A stretch of DNA of 64,000 nucleotides from Azoarcus sp. (GTDB lineage: Bacteria; Pseudomonadota; Gammaproteobacteria; Burkholderiales; Rhodocyclaceae). Below are positions 1 to 8,543 of this stretch, piece after piece (positions within the stretch are counted from its first letter, which is position 1; each line of letters begins with the position of its first letter). The translations under genes and the position numbers were made by a program. Location: positions 19,671 to 83,670 of the forward strand of contig JAUVVG010000016.1 of NCBI GenBank assembly GCA_030604735.1, given 5' to 3'. The notes beneath the pieces are model-generated. The model was not told the origin of the DNA. It was given only the letters and a program-made list of their open reading frames with translations, and made no database searches.

Positions 1-939
1 CGTGGTCCGGTCGCCTCGCTGCTGGTCCAGTCCGGTACCTTGCGCAAGGGCGACAACGTCCTGGTCGGCGCAACCTTCGGTCGTATCCGCGCGATGCTGG
101 ACGAGAATGGCAAGTCGATCGACGAGGCTGGACCTTCGATTCCGGTCGAAATTCTCGGGCTCTCGGACGTTCCGGCCGCCGGTGACGAGGCGATCGCGCT
201 GACCGACGAGAAGAAGGCGCGCGAGATCGCGTTGTTCCGTCAGGGCAAGTTCCGCGATGTGAAGCTTGCCAAGCAGCAGGCGGCGAAGCTGGAGAACATC
301 TTCGACCAGATGGGCGAAGCCGAGGTCAAGGCGCTGCCTTTGATCGTGAAGGCCGATGTCCAGGGTTCGCAGGAGGCGTTGGTCCAGTCGCTGAACAAAT
401 TGTCTACCGACGAGGTCAGGGTCAACGTCATTCACGGTGCGGTCGGTGGTATCACCGAGTCCGATGTGAACCTGGCGCAGGCGTCTGGGGCGGTGATCAT
501 CGGTTTCAACACGCGGGCCGATGCCGGTGCGCGCAAACTGGCTGAGAATTTCGGCGTCGACATCCGTTACTACAACATCATTTACGATGCGGTGGATGAG
601 GTCAAGGCGGCGCTGTCCGGCATGCTTTCGCCCGAGAGGCGCGAGAACATCATTGGTCTGGTCGAGGTCCGTCAGGTGTTCAAGGTGCCGAAAGTCGGTG
701 CCGTGGCCGGGTGCTATGTCAAGGAAGGCATGGTCAAGCGGGGCTCGCTGGTACGGGTGCTGCGGGACAACCTGGTCGTGCATGGCGGTGCATTGGATTC
801 GCTCAAGCGTTTCAAGGACGACGTCAAGGAGGTCAAGGCCGGGTTCGAGTGCGGCCTTTCCATCCGGAACTACAATGACATCGTCGAGGGCGACCAACTC
901 GAGGTCTACGAAATTCAGGAAATCGCGCGGACGCTCTGA
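1..939 (+). CDS. infB: Translation initiation factor IF-2, C-terminal part (5' truncated by window edge)
   Basis: IF-2 is the GTPase that delivers initiator fMet-tRNA to the 30S subunit. The reading frame is open from base 1, so only about 312 C-terminal residues are present. They cover the end of domain II (a [12 protein letters not shown] barrel) and domains III and IV ([23 protein letters not shown], and a final barrel ending EIQEIARTL), which bind fMet-tRNA. The GTPase domain lies outside the window. The stop codon overlaps the rbfA start (TGATG), so the genes are translationally coupled as in the usual nusA-infB-rbfA-truB operon. Nothing is unusual in the visible part. Confidence 0.97.
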   Translation, partial: RGPVASLLVQSGTLRKGDNVLVGATFGRIRAMLDENGKSIDEAGPSIPVEILGLSDVPAAGDEAIALTDEKKAREIALFRQGKFRDVKLAKQQAAKLENIFDQMGEAEVKALPLIVKADVQGSQEALVQSLNKLSTDEVRVNVIHGAVGGITESDVNLAQASGAVIIGFNTRADAGARKLAENFGVDIRYYNIIYDAVDEVKAALSGMLSPERRENIIGLVEVRQVFKVPKVGAVAGCYVKEGMVKRGSLVRVLRDNLVVHGGALDSLKRFKDDVKEVKAGFECGLSIRNYNDIVEGDQLEVYEIQEIARTL

Positions 940-1322
940 TGCCAAAGGAATTTTCCCGAAGCCAGCGGGTGGTCGAGCAGATTCGCCGCGAGTTGGCCGA
1001 GCTCATCAGGTTGGAGGTGAAGGATCCCCGGGTGGGATTCATCACCTTGACCGATGTCGAGATCACGCCCGACTATGCGCACGCGAAGGTGTATTTCACG
1101 TCGATGACCGGTTCGGAAGGGGTGGAAGACATCCTCGCTGGATTGAGACGGGCGAGTGGCTTTCTGAGGCGCGAGCTCGGGCGTAGGGTGCGGATTCACA
1201 CGACACCGGAATTGCATTTCCACTCTGACAAGTCGGTCGAGGAAGGGAGCAGGCTTTCCCGCCTGATCGACGAGGTCGTTCGGGAAGACGAGTCGCGCGC
1301 CCAGCAGCACAAAGACGACTGA
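939..1322 (+). CDS. rbfA: Ribosome-binding factor A
   Basis: RbfA is a small KH-fold protein that matures the 17S rRNA 5' end and is needed for late 30S assembly and cold adaptation. The 127-residue product shows the family pattern: an N-terminal SQRVVEQIRRELAELI helix, the conserved KDPRVGFITLTDVEITPDY strand region (residues 28-46), and LRRELGRRVRIHTTPELHF near the C-terminus. The start overlaps the infB stop by one base and truB begins 14 bases after its stop, so it is an internal operon gene. Length and motifs are typical. Confidence 0.96.
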   Translation: MPKEFSRSQRVVEQIRRELAELIRLEVKDPRVGFITLTDVEITPDYAHAKVYFTSMTGSEGVEDILAGLRRASGFLRRELGRRVRIHTTPELHFHSDKSVEEGSRLSRLIDEVVREDESRAQQHKDD

Positions 1323-1336
1323 GGCGGTCGCGGGAT

Positions 1337-2245
1337 ATGCAACGCAAGCTAGCGCGGCGGGCTGTCGATGGCGTGGTTTTCCTGGACAAGCCATGCGGCA
1401 TGACCTCCAATGCCGCACTGCAAAAGGCCAAGTGGCTTTTGAATGCGGCCAAGGCAGGCCACACTGGTACACTGGACCCGATGGCGACTGGTTTGCTGCC
1501 GCTCACCTTCGGTGAAGCGACCAAGTTCTCGCAGATGTTGCTGGATGCCGACAAGACCTACGAAGCCACGGTTTCGCTGGGGCAGGAGACGGATACCGGC
1601 GATGCCGATGGCAAACCGCTTGGTACGTCGATGGATGCGATCGTTGACTCGGCAACGCTTTCCCGCACACTGGAACGATTCGTTGGCGACATCGAGCAGT
1701 TGCCACCGATGTATTCGGCGCTGAAGCGCGAAGGGAAACCCTTGTACGAGTATGCCCGAGCAGGAATCGAGGTCGAACGTTCCGCCCGCCCGGTCAGGAT
1801 TCATTCGCTAAGCCTGCGTGGTATCAGCGGGGGGGGCTTCGATATCGAGGTTGCTTGCAGCAAGGGCACTTATATCAGGACGCTGGCGATCGACATCGGA
1901 CGCGCGCTCGGATGTGGCGCCCATCTCTCGGCCTTGAGGAGAACGCGGATCGGCGTCTTCGATATCGCGCAGGCGGTATCCTTGGCAGAGCTCGAAGCTT
2001 CGGAACCGGCCGCTCGGGATGCGTTCGTCAAGCCGGTGGATACATTGGTCGGGCATCTACCCCAGGTGGTACTCGATGCCGAGCAGACTCGATTGATGCT
2101 CAATGGCCACATGTTGAACGGCATCGATTCCCCGAAAGGGCTCGTCAGACTTTATGGCGGGGAACGATTCATCGGTCTCGGAGAAGTCCGGGACACTGGC
2201 GAAGTGTCGCCAAAACGTCTCATTGCGACAGGTCAGCTAAGCTAA
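1337..2245 (+). CDS. truB: tRNA pseudouridine(55) synthase
   Basis: TruB isomerises U55 in the T-loop of almost all tRNAs to pseudouridine and also acts as a tRNA chaperone. The 302-residue product has the N-terminal GVVFLDKPCGMTSN motif and the catalytic block GHTGTLDPMATGLLP, whose Asp is the nucleophile (about residue 47). It also has the conserved CSKGTYIRTLAIDIG segment and a C-terminal PUA-like region. It is the last gene of the infB operon here. A separate promoter for rpsO lies just after its stop. Confidence 0.96.
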   Translation: MQRKLARRAVDGVVFLDKPCGMTSNAALQKAKWLLNAAKAGHTGTLDPMATGLLPLTFGEATKFSQMLLDADKTYEATVSLGQETDTGDADGKPLGTSMDAIVDSATLSRTLERFVGDIEQLPPMYSALKREGKPLYEYARAGIEVERSARPVRIHSLSLRGISGGGFDIEVACSKGTYIRTLAIDIGRALGCGAHLSALRRTRIGVFDIAQAVSLAELEASEPAARDAFVKPVDTLVGHLPQVVLDAEQTRLMLNGHMLNGIDSPKGLVRLYGGERFIGLGEVRDTGEVSPKRLIATGQLS

Positions 2246-2259
2246 TTGGCCTGAAGTGA

Positions 2260-2289
2260 TTGAGTTTTATACGGTGCGTTGGATATAAT
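2260..2289 (+). promoter_or_regulatory. Sigma70-type promoter of rpsO
   Basis: TTGAGT (2260-2265) is followed after 18 bases by a perfect TATAAT (2284-2289), about 43 bases upstream of the rpsO ATG. An independent promoter for rpsO between truB and rpsO is well known in enterobacteria. The call rests on hexamer match and spacing only. Confidence 0.7.
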
Positions 2290-2331
2290 TGCGCGCTTCA
2301 AACCAGAAGATTCATACGAGTAAATAACCAC

Positions 2332-2601
2332 ATGGCTCTAGATACCGCACAAAAGTCGCAGATCGTTCAGGACTTTCAGCGCTCCAAGGGTGACACCGGA
2401 TCTCCGGAAGTGCAGGTTGCGCTGCTGACCGCCCGCATCAATGGCCTGACCGGCCACTTCAAGGCAAACGCCAAGGATCACCACTCGCGTCGTGGTCTGC
2501 TGAAAATGGTCAGCCAGCGTCGCAAGTTGCTGGACTACCTGAAAGGCACGAACGCCGACAGCTATCGCAACCTGATCGAGCGTTTGGGCCTGCGCAAGTA
2601 A
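2332..2601 (+). CDS. rpsO: 30S ribosomal protein S15
   Basis: S15 is an 89-residue primary 16S rRNA-binding protein of the 30S platform. The sequence has the hallmark segments [19 protein letters not shown], the [20 protein letters not shown] helix that contacts rRNA, and the LIERLGLRK end. The ATG at 2332 is chosen because the conserved protein starts MALDTAQK there; the longer upstream frame has no homologous sequence. The gene precedes pnp with a hairpin between them, as in enterobacteria. Confidence 0.98.
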   Translation: MALDTAQKSQIVQDFQRSKGDTGSPEVQVALLTARINGLTGHFKANAKDHHSRRGLLKMVSQRRKLLDYLKGTNADSYRNLIERLGLRK

Positions 2602-2667
2602 GCTGCCGGTCGCATCGACACCGATGTCGCAACCCGCAGCACGCGTCAAGGCTCCCTGAGCGAAACC

Positions 2668-2713
2668 AGCCGGTTGGGCTCCATGCAGAGCCTCACCGGC
2701 TTTGTCGTTTTTG
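2668..2713 (+). terminator. Rho-independent terminator/attenuator between rpsO and pnp
   Basis: A two-part stem pairs AGCCGGT (2668-2674) with ACCGGCT (2695-2701), and GGGCTC (2676-2681) with GAGCC inside it. It is followed by the T-rich TTTGTCGTTTTT. The imperfect T-tract fits partial read-through into pnp. The rest of the 188-base rpsO-pnp gap shows no other clear signal. Confidence 0.7.
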
Positions 2714-2789
2714 CCGTCGGGTTTCGTGCCTCGGGTTTTTGTACCTTTGGCGGTTGTAGTTCGCCGCCTTCAATCTAAAGGATTTCACC

Positions 2790-4892
2790 TTGCCTCAGTC
2801 AATCAAGAAAACATTCGCCTATGGCGCCCATACCGTCACCCTGGAAACCGGCGAGATCGCACGCCAGGCCGGCGGTGCGGTCATCGTCAACATGGACGAC
2901 ACCGTCGTGCTCGCGACCGTGGTGGCCGCCAAGGAAGCCAAGCCGGGTCAGGATTTCTTCCCGCTGACGGTGGACTATGTCGAGAAGTTCTACGCCGCCG
3001 GTCGTATCCCGGGCGGCTTCTTCAAGCGCGAAGGGCGCCCCACCGAGAAGGAGACGCTGACCTGCCGTCTGATCGACCGTCCGATCCGGCCGCTGTTTCC
3101 GGAAGGCTTTTACAACGAAGTCCAGATCATCGTCACGGTGCTCTCGCTCAATCCCGAGGTCGATTCCGACATTCCGGCCATGATCGGCGCCTCTGCCGCG
3201 CTGGCGATCTCCGGTGTGCCGTTCCACGGCCCGATCGGCGCCTGCCGTGTCGGTTACCAGAATGGTGAGTTCATCCTCAATCCGACCGCGACCCAGTTGC
3301 AGACCAGTGAACTGAATCTGGTGGTGGCCGGTACGGCCACGGCCGTGCTGATGGTCGAGTCCGAGGCCAAGGAGTTGTCCGAAGAAGTGATGCTGGCTTC
3401 GGTGGTCTATGGTCACGAACAGATGCAGGCCGCGATCAAGGCCATCAACGAACTCGTCGAAGTGGCGGGCAAGCCGGAATGGGACTGGCAGCCGGCGGCG
3501 CGTAACGACGCGCTGATCGCCAAGGTCAAGGAACTGGCCGGAGCCGACATGGAGGCCGCGTTCAACATCACCAGCAAGCAGGAACGCAGCCAGCGTCTGT
3601 CCGAGATCCGCAGCAGGGCCATCGCCGCGATCAACGAGACCAGCGAAGAACCGCCGTCTTCGAACGTGTTGAAAGACATCTTCCACGATCTGGAAGCCGG
3701 TATCGTGCGTTCGCGCATTCTCAACGGCGAGCCGCGTATCGATGGTCGCGACACCCGTACCGTGCGTCCGATCGACATCCGTGTCGGCCTGTTGCCCCGC
3801 ACCCACGGGTCGGCGCTATTCACGCGTGGCGAAACCCAGGCGCTGGTCATCGCCACGCTTGGTACCGGACGTGATGAGCAGATCGTCGATGCGATCGGCG
3901 GCGAGTTCCGCGAGAGCTTCCTGTTGCACTACAACTTCCCGCCGTTCTGCACCGGCGAGACCGGGCGCATGGGCGTCACCAAGCGGCGTGAAGTCGGTCA
4001 TGGTCGACTGGCCAAGCGCGCGCTCGTCGCCGCGTTGCCTGACGCCGAGGACTTCAGCTACACGATCCGCGTCGTGTCCGAGATCACCGAGTCGAACGGT
4101 TCCAGTTCGATGGCATCGGTCTGCGGTGGGTCGTTGGCGATGATGGACGCCGGGGTGCCGTTGAAAGCCCACGTCGCCGGTATCGCGATGGGTCTGATCA
4201 TGGAAGGCAACCGCTTTGCGGTGCTGACCGACATCCTGGGTGACGAGGATCATCTCGGCGACATGGATTTCAAGGTGGCCGGCACAGAGAACGGCGTGAC
4301 GGCGCTGCAGATGGATATCAAGATCCAGGGTATCACCAAGGAGATCATGCAGGTCGCGCTGGCCCAGGCGGGCGAGGGCAGATTGCACATCCTCCAGCAG
4401 ATGAAGCAGGCGCTGGCGTCGCATCGTGGTGAAGTCTCCGAGTTCGCGCCGCGAATGATCACGATGAAGATCAATCCGGAGAAGATCCGTGACGTGATCG
4501 GCAAGGGTGGCGCAGTCATTCGCGGTCTGCAGGACGAGACCGGTGCGGTCATCGAGATCAACGACGACGGCAACATCACGATCTCCTGCGTGAGCTCGGA
4601 AGGCGCCCAGCTGGCCAAGACCCGCATCGAGGGCATTACGGCCGAGGCCGAAGTCGGCAAGGTCTATGAAGGGACGGTGGTTCGCTTGCTCGATTTTGGC
4701 GCGATCGTGAACATCCTGCCCGGCAAGGACGGCCTGCTGCACATTTCCCAGATCGCCAACGAGCGGGTCAATGCGGTTACCGACTATCTCAAGGAAGGCC
4801 AGGCCGTCAGAGTGAAGGTGCTCGAGACCGACGATCGTGGCAAGATCAAGCTCAGTATGAAGGCCTTGATCGAGCAACAGGCAGCCGAATGA
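2790..4892 (+). CDS. pnp: Polyribonucleotide nucleotidyltransferase (PNPase)
   Basis: PNPase is the phosphorolytic 3'-5' exoribonuclease of the degradosome. The 700-residue product contains two RNase PH domains (about 10-145 and 310-540) with the catalytic-core motifs [20 protein letters not shown] and [19 protein letters not shown] domain follows ([20 protein letters not shown], about 565-580), then an S1 domain ([21 protein letters not shown]). Translation starts at a TTG with an AAAGGA Shine-Dalgarno nearby. A strong terminator follows the stop. Length is standard. Confidence 0.97.
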   Translation: MPQSIKKTFAYGAHTVTLETGEIARQAGGAVIVNMDDTVVLATVVAAKEAKPGQDFFPLTVDYVEKFYAAGRIPGGFFKREGRPTEKETLTCRLIDRPIRPLFPEGFYNEVQIIVTVLSLNPEVDSDIPAMIGASAALAISGVPFHGPIGACRVGYQNGEFILNPTATQLQTSELNLVVAGTATAVLMVESEAKELSEEVMLASVVYGHEQMQAAIKAINELVEVAGKPEWDWQPAARNDALIAKVKELAGADMEAAFNITSKQERSQRLSEIRSRAIAAINETSEEPPSSNVLKDIFHDLEAGIVRSRILNGEPRIDGRDTRTVRPIDIRVGLLPRTHGSALFTRGETQALVIATLGTGRDEQIVDAIGGEFRESFLLHYNFPPFCTGETGRMGVTKRREVGHGRLAKRALVAALPDAEDFSYTIRVVSEITESNGSSSMASVCGGSLAMMDAGVPLKAHVAGIAMGLIMEGNRFAVLTDILGDEDHLGDMDFKVAGTENGVTALQMDIKIQGITKEIMQVALAQAGEGRLHILQQMKQALASHRGEVSEFAPRMITMKINPEKIRDVIGKGGAVIRGLQDETGAVIEINDDGNITISCVSSEGAQLAKTRIEGITAEAEVGKVYEGTVVRLLDFGAIVNILPGKDGLLHISQIANERVNAVTDYLKEGQAVRVKVLETDDRGKIKLSMKALIEQQAAE

Positions 4893-4912
4893 TCAATATT
4901 GCCTGACCGACA

Positions 4913-4948
4913 ACAAGAAAGGACGCAAGAGCGTCCTTTCTTGTTTGT
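4913..4948 (+). terminator. Strong terminator after pnp
   Basis: A perfect 14-bp stem (4913-4926 with 4931-4944) encloses the tetraloop AAGA and runs into TTGTTTGTG. It ends the rpsO-pnp transcript and could also act on the opposite strand. Confidence 0.85.
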
Positions 4949-5021
4949 GTCCTTGCGTTCGGTGCCGGCACGCGCGATCGAGTCGTGCTCATGAGAAGCG
5001 AGTCGAGTGAACTGGCGTGGA

Positions 5022-5050
5022 CAAAAAAAGCCCGCTGTCTGGCGGGCTTC
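5022..5050 (-). terminator. Minus-strand terminator, likely the original terminator of the tRNA operon
   Basis: On the minus strand an 8-bp stem AAGCCCGC (5042-5049 with 5028-5035) is followed by a run of T. Nothing on the minus strand now ends here. The remnant tRNA-His 3' half (5116-5165) lies directly upstream in that orientation. I infer it terminated the Pro-Arg-His tRNA transcript before the element inserted and moved it about 12 kb away. Confidence 0.7.
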
Positions 5051-5115
5051 ATTCGTACTATACGCTTACCGCATTTTCCCGAGCGATGGGCAACGTCCGA
5101 TAAACGTTTGATTGT

Positions 5116-5165
5116 TTTGGGGCGACATACGGGAATCGAACCCGTGACAACTGGAGCCACAATCC
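5116..5165. repeat. attL: 50-bp direct repeat (displaced 3' half of tRNA-His)
   Basis: The 50 bases are identical to 17315-17364 and read, on the minus strand, as tRNA-His from the anticodon loop to the CCA end plus AAA. Left of the repeat the homology continues imperfectly (TTGATT). To the right the sequence diverges at once (GGAATATAAG), so this copy is not a complete tRNA. Confidence 0.95.
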
Positions 5166-5186
5166 GGAATATAAGCCCTTACTACC

Positions 5187-5322
5187 GGTGACTATGCAAA
5201 TCAAAACCTATAAAAGTGCTTGTATTACAAGCAACTAAGCCTTACTATCTGTCCAGACGTCAAACGGAAAACCAACCGTTTTTTGGTGACTGTGTGGTGA
5301 CTGTGGTGACTATACGGTGACC
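5187..5322 (+). repeat. Five GGTGACT repeats next to attL (candidate integrase arm-type sites)
   Basis: GGTGACT occurs at 5187, 5285, 5296 and 5305, and GGTGACC at 5316. Spacing is 9 or 11 bases, about one helical turn, in the cluster 5285-5322. The same motif occurs twice near attR (17253 and 17264, 11 apart) and once at 14787. Direct repeats flanking both ends of a tyrosine-integrase element are typical arm-binding sites. Operators for an element-encoded regulator are the alternative. Confidence 0.6.
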
Positions 5323-5341
5323 GTAAATAAGACAGGCGGGT

Positions 5342-6622
5342 ATGCTAATGACAAAGATCACCAAGGCAATGCTGGATGCGGAGAAGCCGGGCGACAAAGA
5401 TCGAATTGTCTGGGATGACTCCATCACCGGCTTCGGGGTAAAGATCTTCTCGTCAGGAACCAAGTCGTTCATCTTTGATTACCGGTCGGCAGAGCAACAG
5501 AAAAGGCGCGTTACCATCGGCAAGCTGTCAGATGCGCTCACCCCTGATCAGGCCCGCAAGAGGGCGCTTGAGTTGTACCGTCAAACCCTCAATGGTGGTG
5601 ACCCGATGGGCGAGAAGCGCGCGCTTCGCGAATCCATCACGGTCAATGACTTGCTCAATGACTACCTCGATAGCGAGGCCTTCGCCAGCAAGGCGGAATC
5701 CACCAGGAAGGTCGACAAGGGCCGCATCGAGCGACACATCCGGCCATTGATCGGCAAGGAGTTCGCCCACAAGGTCACTACCGAGGCGGTCAAGCGCATG
5801 CACCGGGCGATCGTGGAGGGCAAGACCGCAAAACGTATCAAGACGACAACCCGAGGCCTGGCGCGCGTCACTGGTGGTTCAGGCACTGCTGACAAGGCCG
5901 TGCTGCTGTTATCCGTGGCCTACAAGTGGGCAGTGGATCAAAAGACGGTCAAAGCGAATCCAGCGGCTGACATCAAGTGCTGGAAAACCGGTACGCGCGA
6001 CACCATTCTCGACAATGCCGACGACTACAAGCGCATGTTCAAGGCGCTACAGGATCTGGAAAACGAGAAGCGCATCCGGACAGCGGCTGCGGATGCCATC
6101 AGGTTCATCGCGCTGACGGGTTCGAGGCGGGGCGAAGTAACTGGCCTGTTATGGCGCTACGTGGATCTTAAGAACGCTCAAGTGGTGTTACCGCCGAAGG
6201 CGCACAAGACTGGCCACAAGACCGGCAAGCCGCGCATCATCGCACTGCCGACCGAGGCGCAAGCAATCATCAGCCGGCAACCGACGGGTGAGCCTGACGA
6301 CTACGTTTTCCGATCAACCGTACCAGGATCACCGATCGCGCTGAACAAGGACTGGCCGAAGGTGCGCACCAGGGCGAAGCTACCGCCGACCCTGGGCCTG
6401 CATGGCCTGCGTCACTCCATCGGCACGCACTTTGCGATGCAGGGCGCGTCAGCGGTTGAACTGATGGAGCTGCTCGGACACAAGCAGGTTGAAACGACCT
6501 TGAGATACATCCACATCGCGGAGAGGGCGCGCCAGACGATTGCCGAGCGGGCCGCGTCGGTCGCAATGGCGGGCCTGAGCGCGAAGGACAAGAATCCGGA
6601 AGCCGCAGAAGCAGGCGAATGA
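5342..6622 (+). CDS. int: P4-family tyrosine integrase
   Basis: This site-specific recombinase integrates and excises the element at tRNA-His. It has 426 residues. The N-terminal 80 residues form the DUF4102 arm-binding domain (DSITGFGVKIFSSGTKSF), followed by a SAM-like core-binding domain and the catalytic domain. The catalytic motifs are ALTGSRRGEVTGLLW (first Arg), HGLRH (His354, Arg357), LGHKQVETTLRYIH and the nucleophile Tyr389. It lies 177 bases inside attL and reads inward. The GGTGACT repeats sit directly upstream, so its own promoter may be controlled by the proteins bound there. A second ATG two codons downstream (5348) is possible. Confidence 0.96.
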   Translation: MLMTKITKAMLDAEKPGDKDRIVWDDSITGFGVKIFSSGTKSFIFDYRSAEQQKRRVTIGKLSDALTPDQARKRALELYRQTLNGGDPMGEKRALRESITVNDLLNDYLDSEAFASKAESTRKVDKGRIERHIRPLIGKEFAHKVTTEAVKRMHRAIVEGKTAKRIKTTTRGLARVTGGSGTADKAVLLLSVAYKWAVDQKTVKANPAADIKCWKTGTRDTILDNADDYKRMFKALQDLENEKRIRTAAADAIRFIALTGSRRGEVTGLLWRYVDLKNAQVVLPPKAHKTGHKTGKPRIIALPTEAQAIISRQPTGEPDDYVFRSTVPGSPIALNKDWPKVRTRAKLPPTLGLHGLRHSIGTHFAMQGASAVELMELLGHKQVETTLRYIHIAERARQTIAERAASVAMAGLSAKDKNPEAAEAGE

Positions 6623-6623
6623 T

Positions 6624-7481
6624 ATGGGCAAGGGCACGCAGACGGCGTGGGCCTTCAAGTTCTTCGCGCAGAAGAAAGCCGATTACGCGAGCCTTGGGTC
6701 CGCTGATTATGTCCGCGTTTTCTCGAACCTGATCGGAGGGCGAGACGACCCGCCATTCCTTAAAGCCATCGGCCATATTGCAGACGGTCTGGAACGCCTG
6801 ATGCAGCGCGAGCGGGTCCTGAGCGCGCTGGCGGATGTGGTATCTGTCTGGAACCTCAAGCAAGTTAGCGAGATGCGAGACGCGGCCGGAGAGATAGAAA
6901 CTTACAGCAATGACATCGCCAGGTGCGCCGAACAGCTTGCACGCAAGATCGAAGCCCACGAGAGACTGGTGAACCAAACCGGGATCACGCCTAACTCAAG
7001 CAACCTGCTGTCGGAGTGCATTGAAGCGTGGGCAAACCATGACTCAACCGGGTCGGCAGCTTATCAAAACTGGGTGAGCCCCGAGCTTGAACCCTTGTTC
7101 TACAAATTCAATCCCAAGTACTGGCCGAACATGTCCGACCTGATCCGGGCTCTGGGGCAAGCCTATGAAAAGGGCATCAACGAAACGACGGCTGACAACG
7201 TGACGGCATCGGCATGCCGGCGCGAGCTGTCCGTCCGCAGTATGGTCTGCGCTTTTCTCGAGCGACTCGACAACGAGATGGAGACGCCGACAAGGCGATG
7301 GGAGACGATTCGCGATCCTGGCATGCTGCCAGCCGGGTTTACCTTGTCCCCAACGGACACGGCCGCACTGTTGAACTGCGCGCTCGCACTCTACCAGGAC
7401 GACGCGATCACCGCCGACAACATCCGCCACATGCCGGAGTTCAAAAACCGGACAACTCGCACCCGTTTTTCTGCTGAGTAG
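6624..7481 (+). CDS. Unknown protein, possible satellite cargo
   Basis: I do not recognise this 285-residue protein. It starts one base after the integrase stop (TGATATG), so translation is probably coupled. It is mainly helical and polar, with no signal peptide, no membrane segment and no nucleotide-binding loop that I can see. Notable stretches are FKFFAQKKADYASLGSADYV near the N-terminus, a YWPNMSDLIRALGQAYEKG segment and LSPTDTAALLNCALALYQDD near the C-terminus. In satellites the slot beside the integrase often holds accessory or anti-phage genes, but nothing in the sequence proves that role. Confidence 0.75.
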   Translation: MGKGTQTAWAFKFFAQKKADYASLGSADYVRVFSNLIGGRDDPPFLKAIGHIADGLERLMQRERVLSALADVVSVWNLKQVSEMRDAAGEIETYSNDIARCAEQLARKIEAHERLVNQTGITPNSSNLLSECIEAWANHDSTGSAAYQNWVSPELEPLFYKFNPKYWPNMSDLIRALGQAYEKGINETTADNVTASACRRELSVRSMVCAFLERLDNEMETPTRRWETIRDPGMLPAGFTLSPTDTAALLNCALALYQDDAITADNIRHMPEFKNRTTRTRFSAE

Positions 7482-7579
7482 TCCGCGAAGTAACGCACCC
7501 CTTTCTTCAGACTGCGAACCCATGCTGAACCGCAGAAACAGCAATGTTTCTTGCACCTCAGAGTTTCTTGGAGTTCGCC

Positions 7580-7795
7580 ATGTCAGAACGCTTCTACACC
7601 CGCGCCGAAGCTGCGGAGTATGTTCGTAATCAATACGGCATCCCGCTTTCAAAAAACACCCTTCAGAAATTTGTGACCGTCGGAGGCGGCCCGGCCTATC
7701 GCGTTTTTGGCCGGAACGCAGTCTATCGCGGTGCCGATCTTGATGCATGGGTGGCGCACAAGCTGTCCGCGCCGCGCCATTCATCAAGCAACTGA
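7580..7795 (+). CDS. AlpA-like helix-turn-helix DNA-binding protein
   Basis: The 71-residue protein has an N-terminal winged-helix/MerR-like HTH: FYTRAEAAEYVRNQYGI, then SKNTLQKFVTVGGGPAYRVFG and AVYRGADLDAWVAHK. This is the arrangement of AlpA/excisionase-type proteins that control integrase expression or direct excision. The ATG at 7580 is preferred to an upstream in-frame start (7544) because the domain begins there. The stop overlaps the next start (TGATG). Function is inferred from fold and from its place next to int. Confidence 0.8.
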   Translation: MSERFYTRAEAAEYVRNQYGIPLSKNTLQKFVTVGGGPAYRVFGRNAVYRGADLDAWVAHKLSAPRHSSSN

Positions 7796-7992
7796 TGGGT
7801 GTCGCCATGGTGCGCCACAAAAAAGACAACGCCCTGCGGCAACAGGGCGAGTCAGCATGTGAAAGCAACGACTTTGACATTATCAACGGACAGGCGACCA
7901 GCATCAAGGGCAGCATCGACCCGCTGCTGGCCGGCTGGATCTGTACCGCATTCGGAGTGCTGGCGCTGCTGTTACGCGGGGTGCTGGTATGA
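7795..7992 (+). CDS. Small single-TM protein
   Basis: A 65-residue product with a charged N-terminal half and one C-terminal membrane segment (LLAGWICTAFGVLALLLRGV). Its ATG overlaps the stop of the AlpA-like gene, and its stop overlaps the next ATG, so it is tightly embedded in the early operon. The family is not recognised. A second ATG four codons in (7807) is possible. A membrane-anchored regulator or a small toxic protein would fit; neither is shown. Confidence 0.6.
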   Translation: MGVAMVRHKKDNALRQQGESACESNDFDIINGQATSIKGSIDPLLAGWICTAFGVLALLLRGVLV

Positions 7993-8543
7993 ACAAGCAA
8001 AACCGCCCCGCGCCGGCGTACCAAGAGTACGCCGCACAAATCATGTCCCGGTGGGAGTACCGCGCTCTGACGCTCGATCAGCGAGGCCTACTGTATTCGA
8101 TGCGCCTTGAGTGCTGGGTCAACCGCACGTTGCCCGAGTCACCCGACTTGCTAGGCCGCATACTCGGATTCGACCCGCGTGAAGTTGCCGCAGCACTCCC
8201 GTTTGTCATGCCGTTTTTTGCTTGCGAAGACGGCAAGATTTCGTGCCCGGAACTTGACAGTTATCGTAAGCACCTTGAAAACGTCCGAACGCGTCAATCG
8301 GACGCAGCAAAGGCCACCAACGCTCAGAGGTGGGGCGGTAAAACCCGCGCCAATGCTGGCAATCAGGGCATTGTCGCTAAGCGTGTCGGTAAGCGATCGG
8401 TGGGCGATCGGTCAAGTGATCGCTCCTTAGTACAGTACAGTCCAGTCCAGCCTAGCCAAGAGGGAGGAGAGGTAACCACTACCTATGTAGATGGGTGGAG
8501 TGATTTCACCGCTGATCCTGATGACGATGGGGGTGAGGTATGA
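7989..8543 (+). CDS. DUF1376/YdaU-like phage replication-associated protein
   Basis: The 184-residue protein starts with a segment typical of YdaU/DUF1376 proteins (MSRWEYRALTLDQRGLLYSM, then LPESPDLLGRILGF and AAALPFVMPFF). These proteins usually sit beside phage helicase or replication genes. The C-terminal 70 residues are low in complexity and rich in Ser, Gly and Asp. The gene overlaps the helicase start by ATGA. A role in replication initiation or helicase loading is inferred from family context and position. Confidence 0.7.
   Translation: MNKQNRPAPAYQEYAAQIMSRWEYRALTLDQRGLLYSMRLECWVNRTLPESPDLLGRILGFDPREVAAALPFVMPFFACEDGKISCPELDSYRKHLENVRTRQSDAAKATNAQRWGGKTRANAGNQGIVAKRVGKRSVGDRSSDRSLVQYSPVQPSQEGGEVTTTYVDGWSDFTADPDDDGGEV

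Noticed and set aside
5116..5165. A second tRNA-His gene at the left end
   Set aside because: Only the 3' half is present; the sequence diverges at the anticodon stem, so it is an attachment-site copy.
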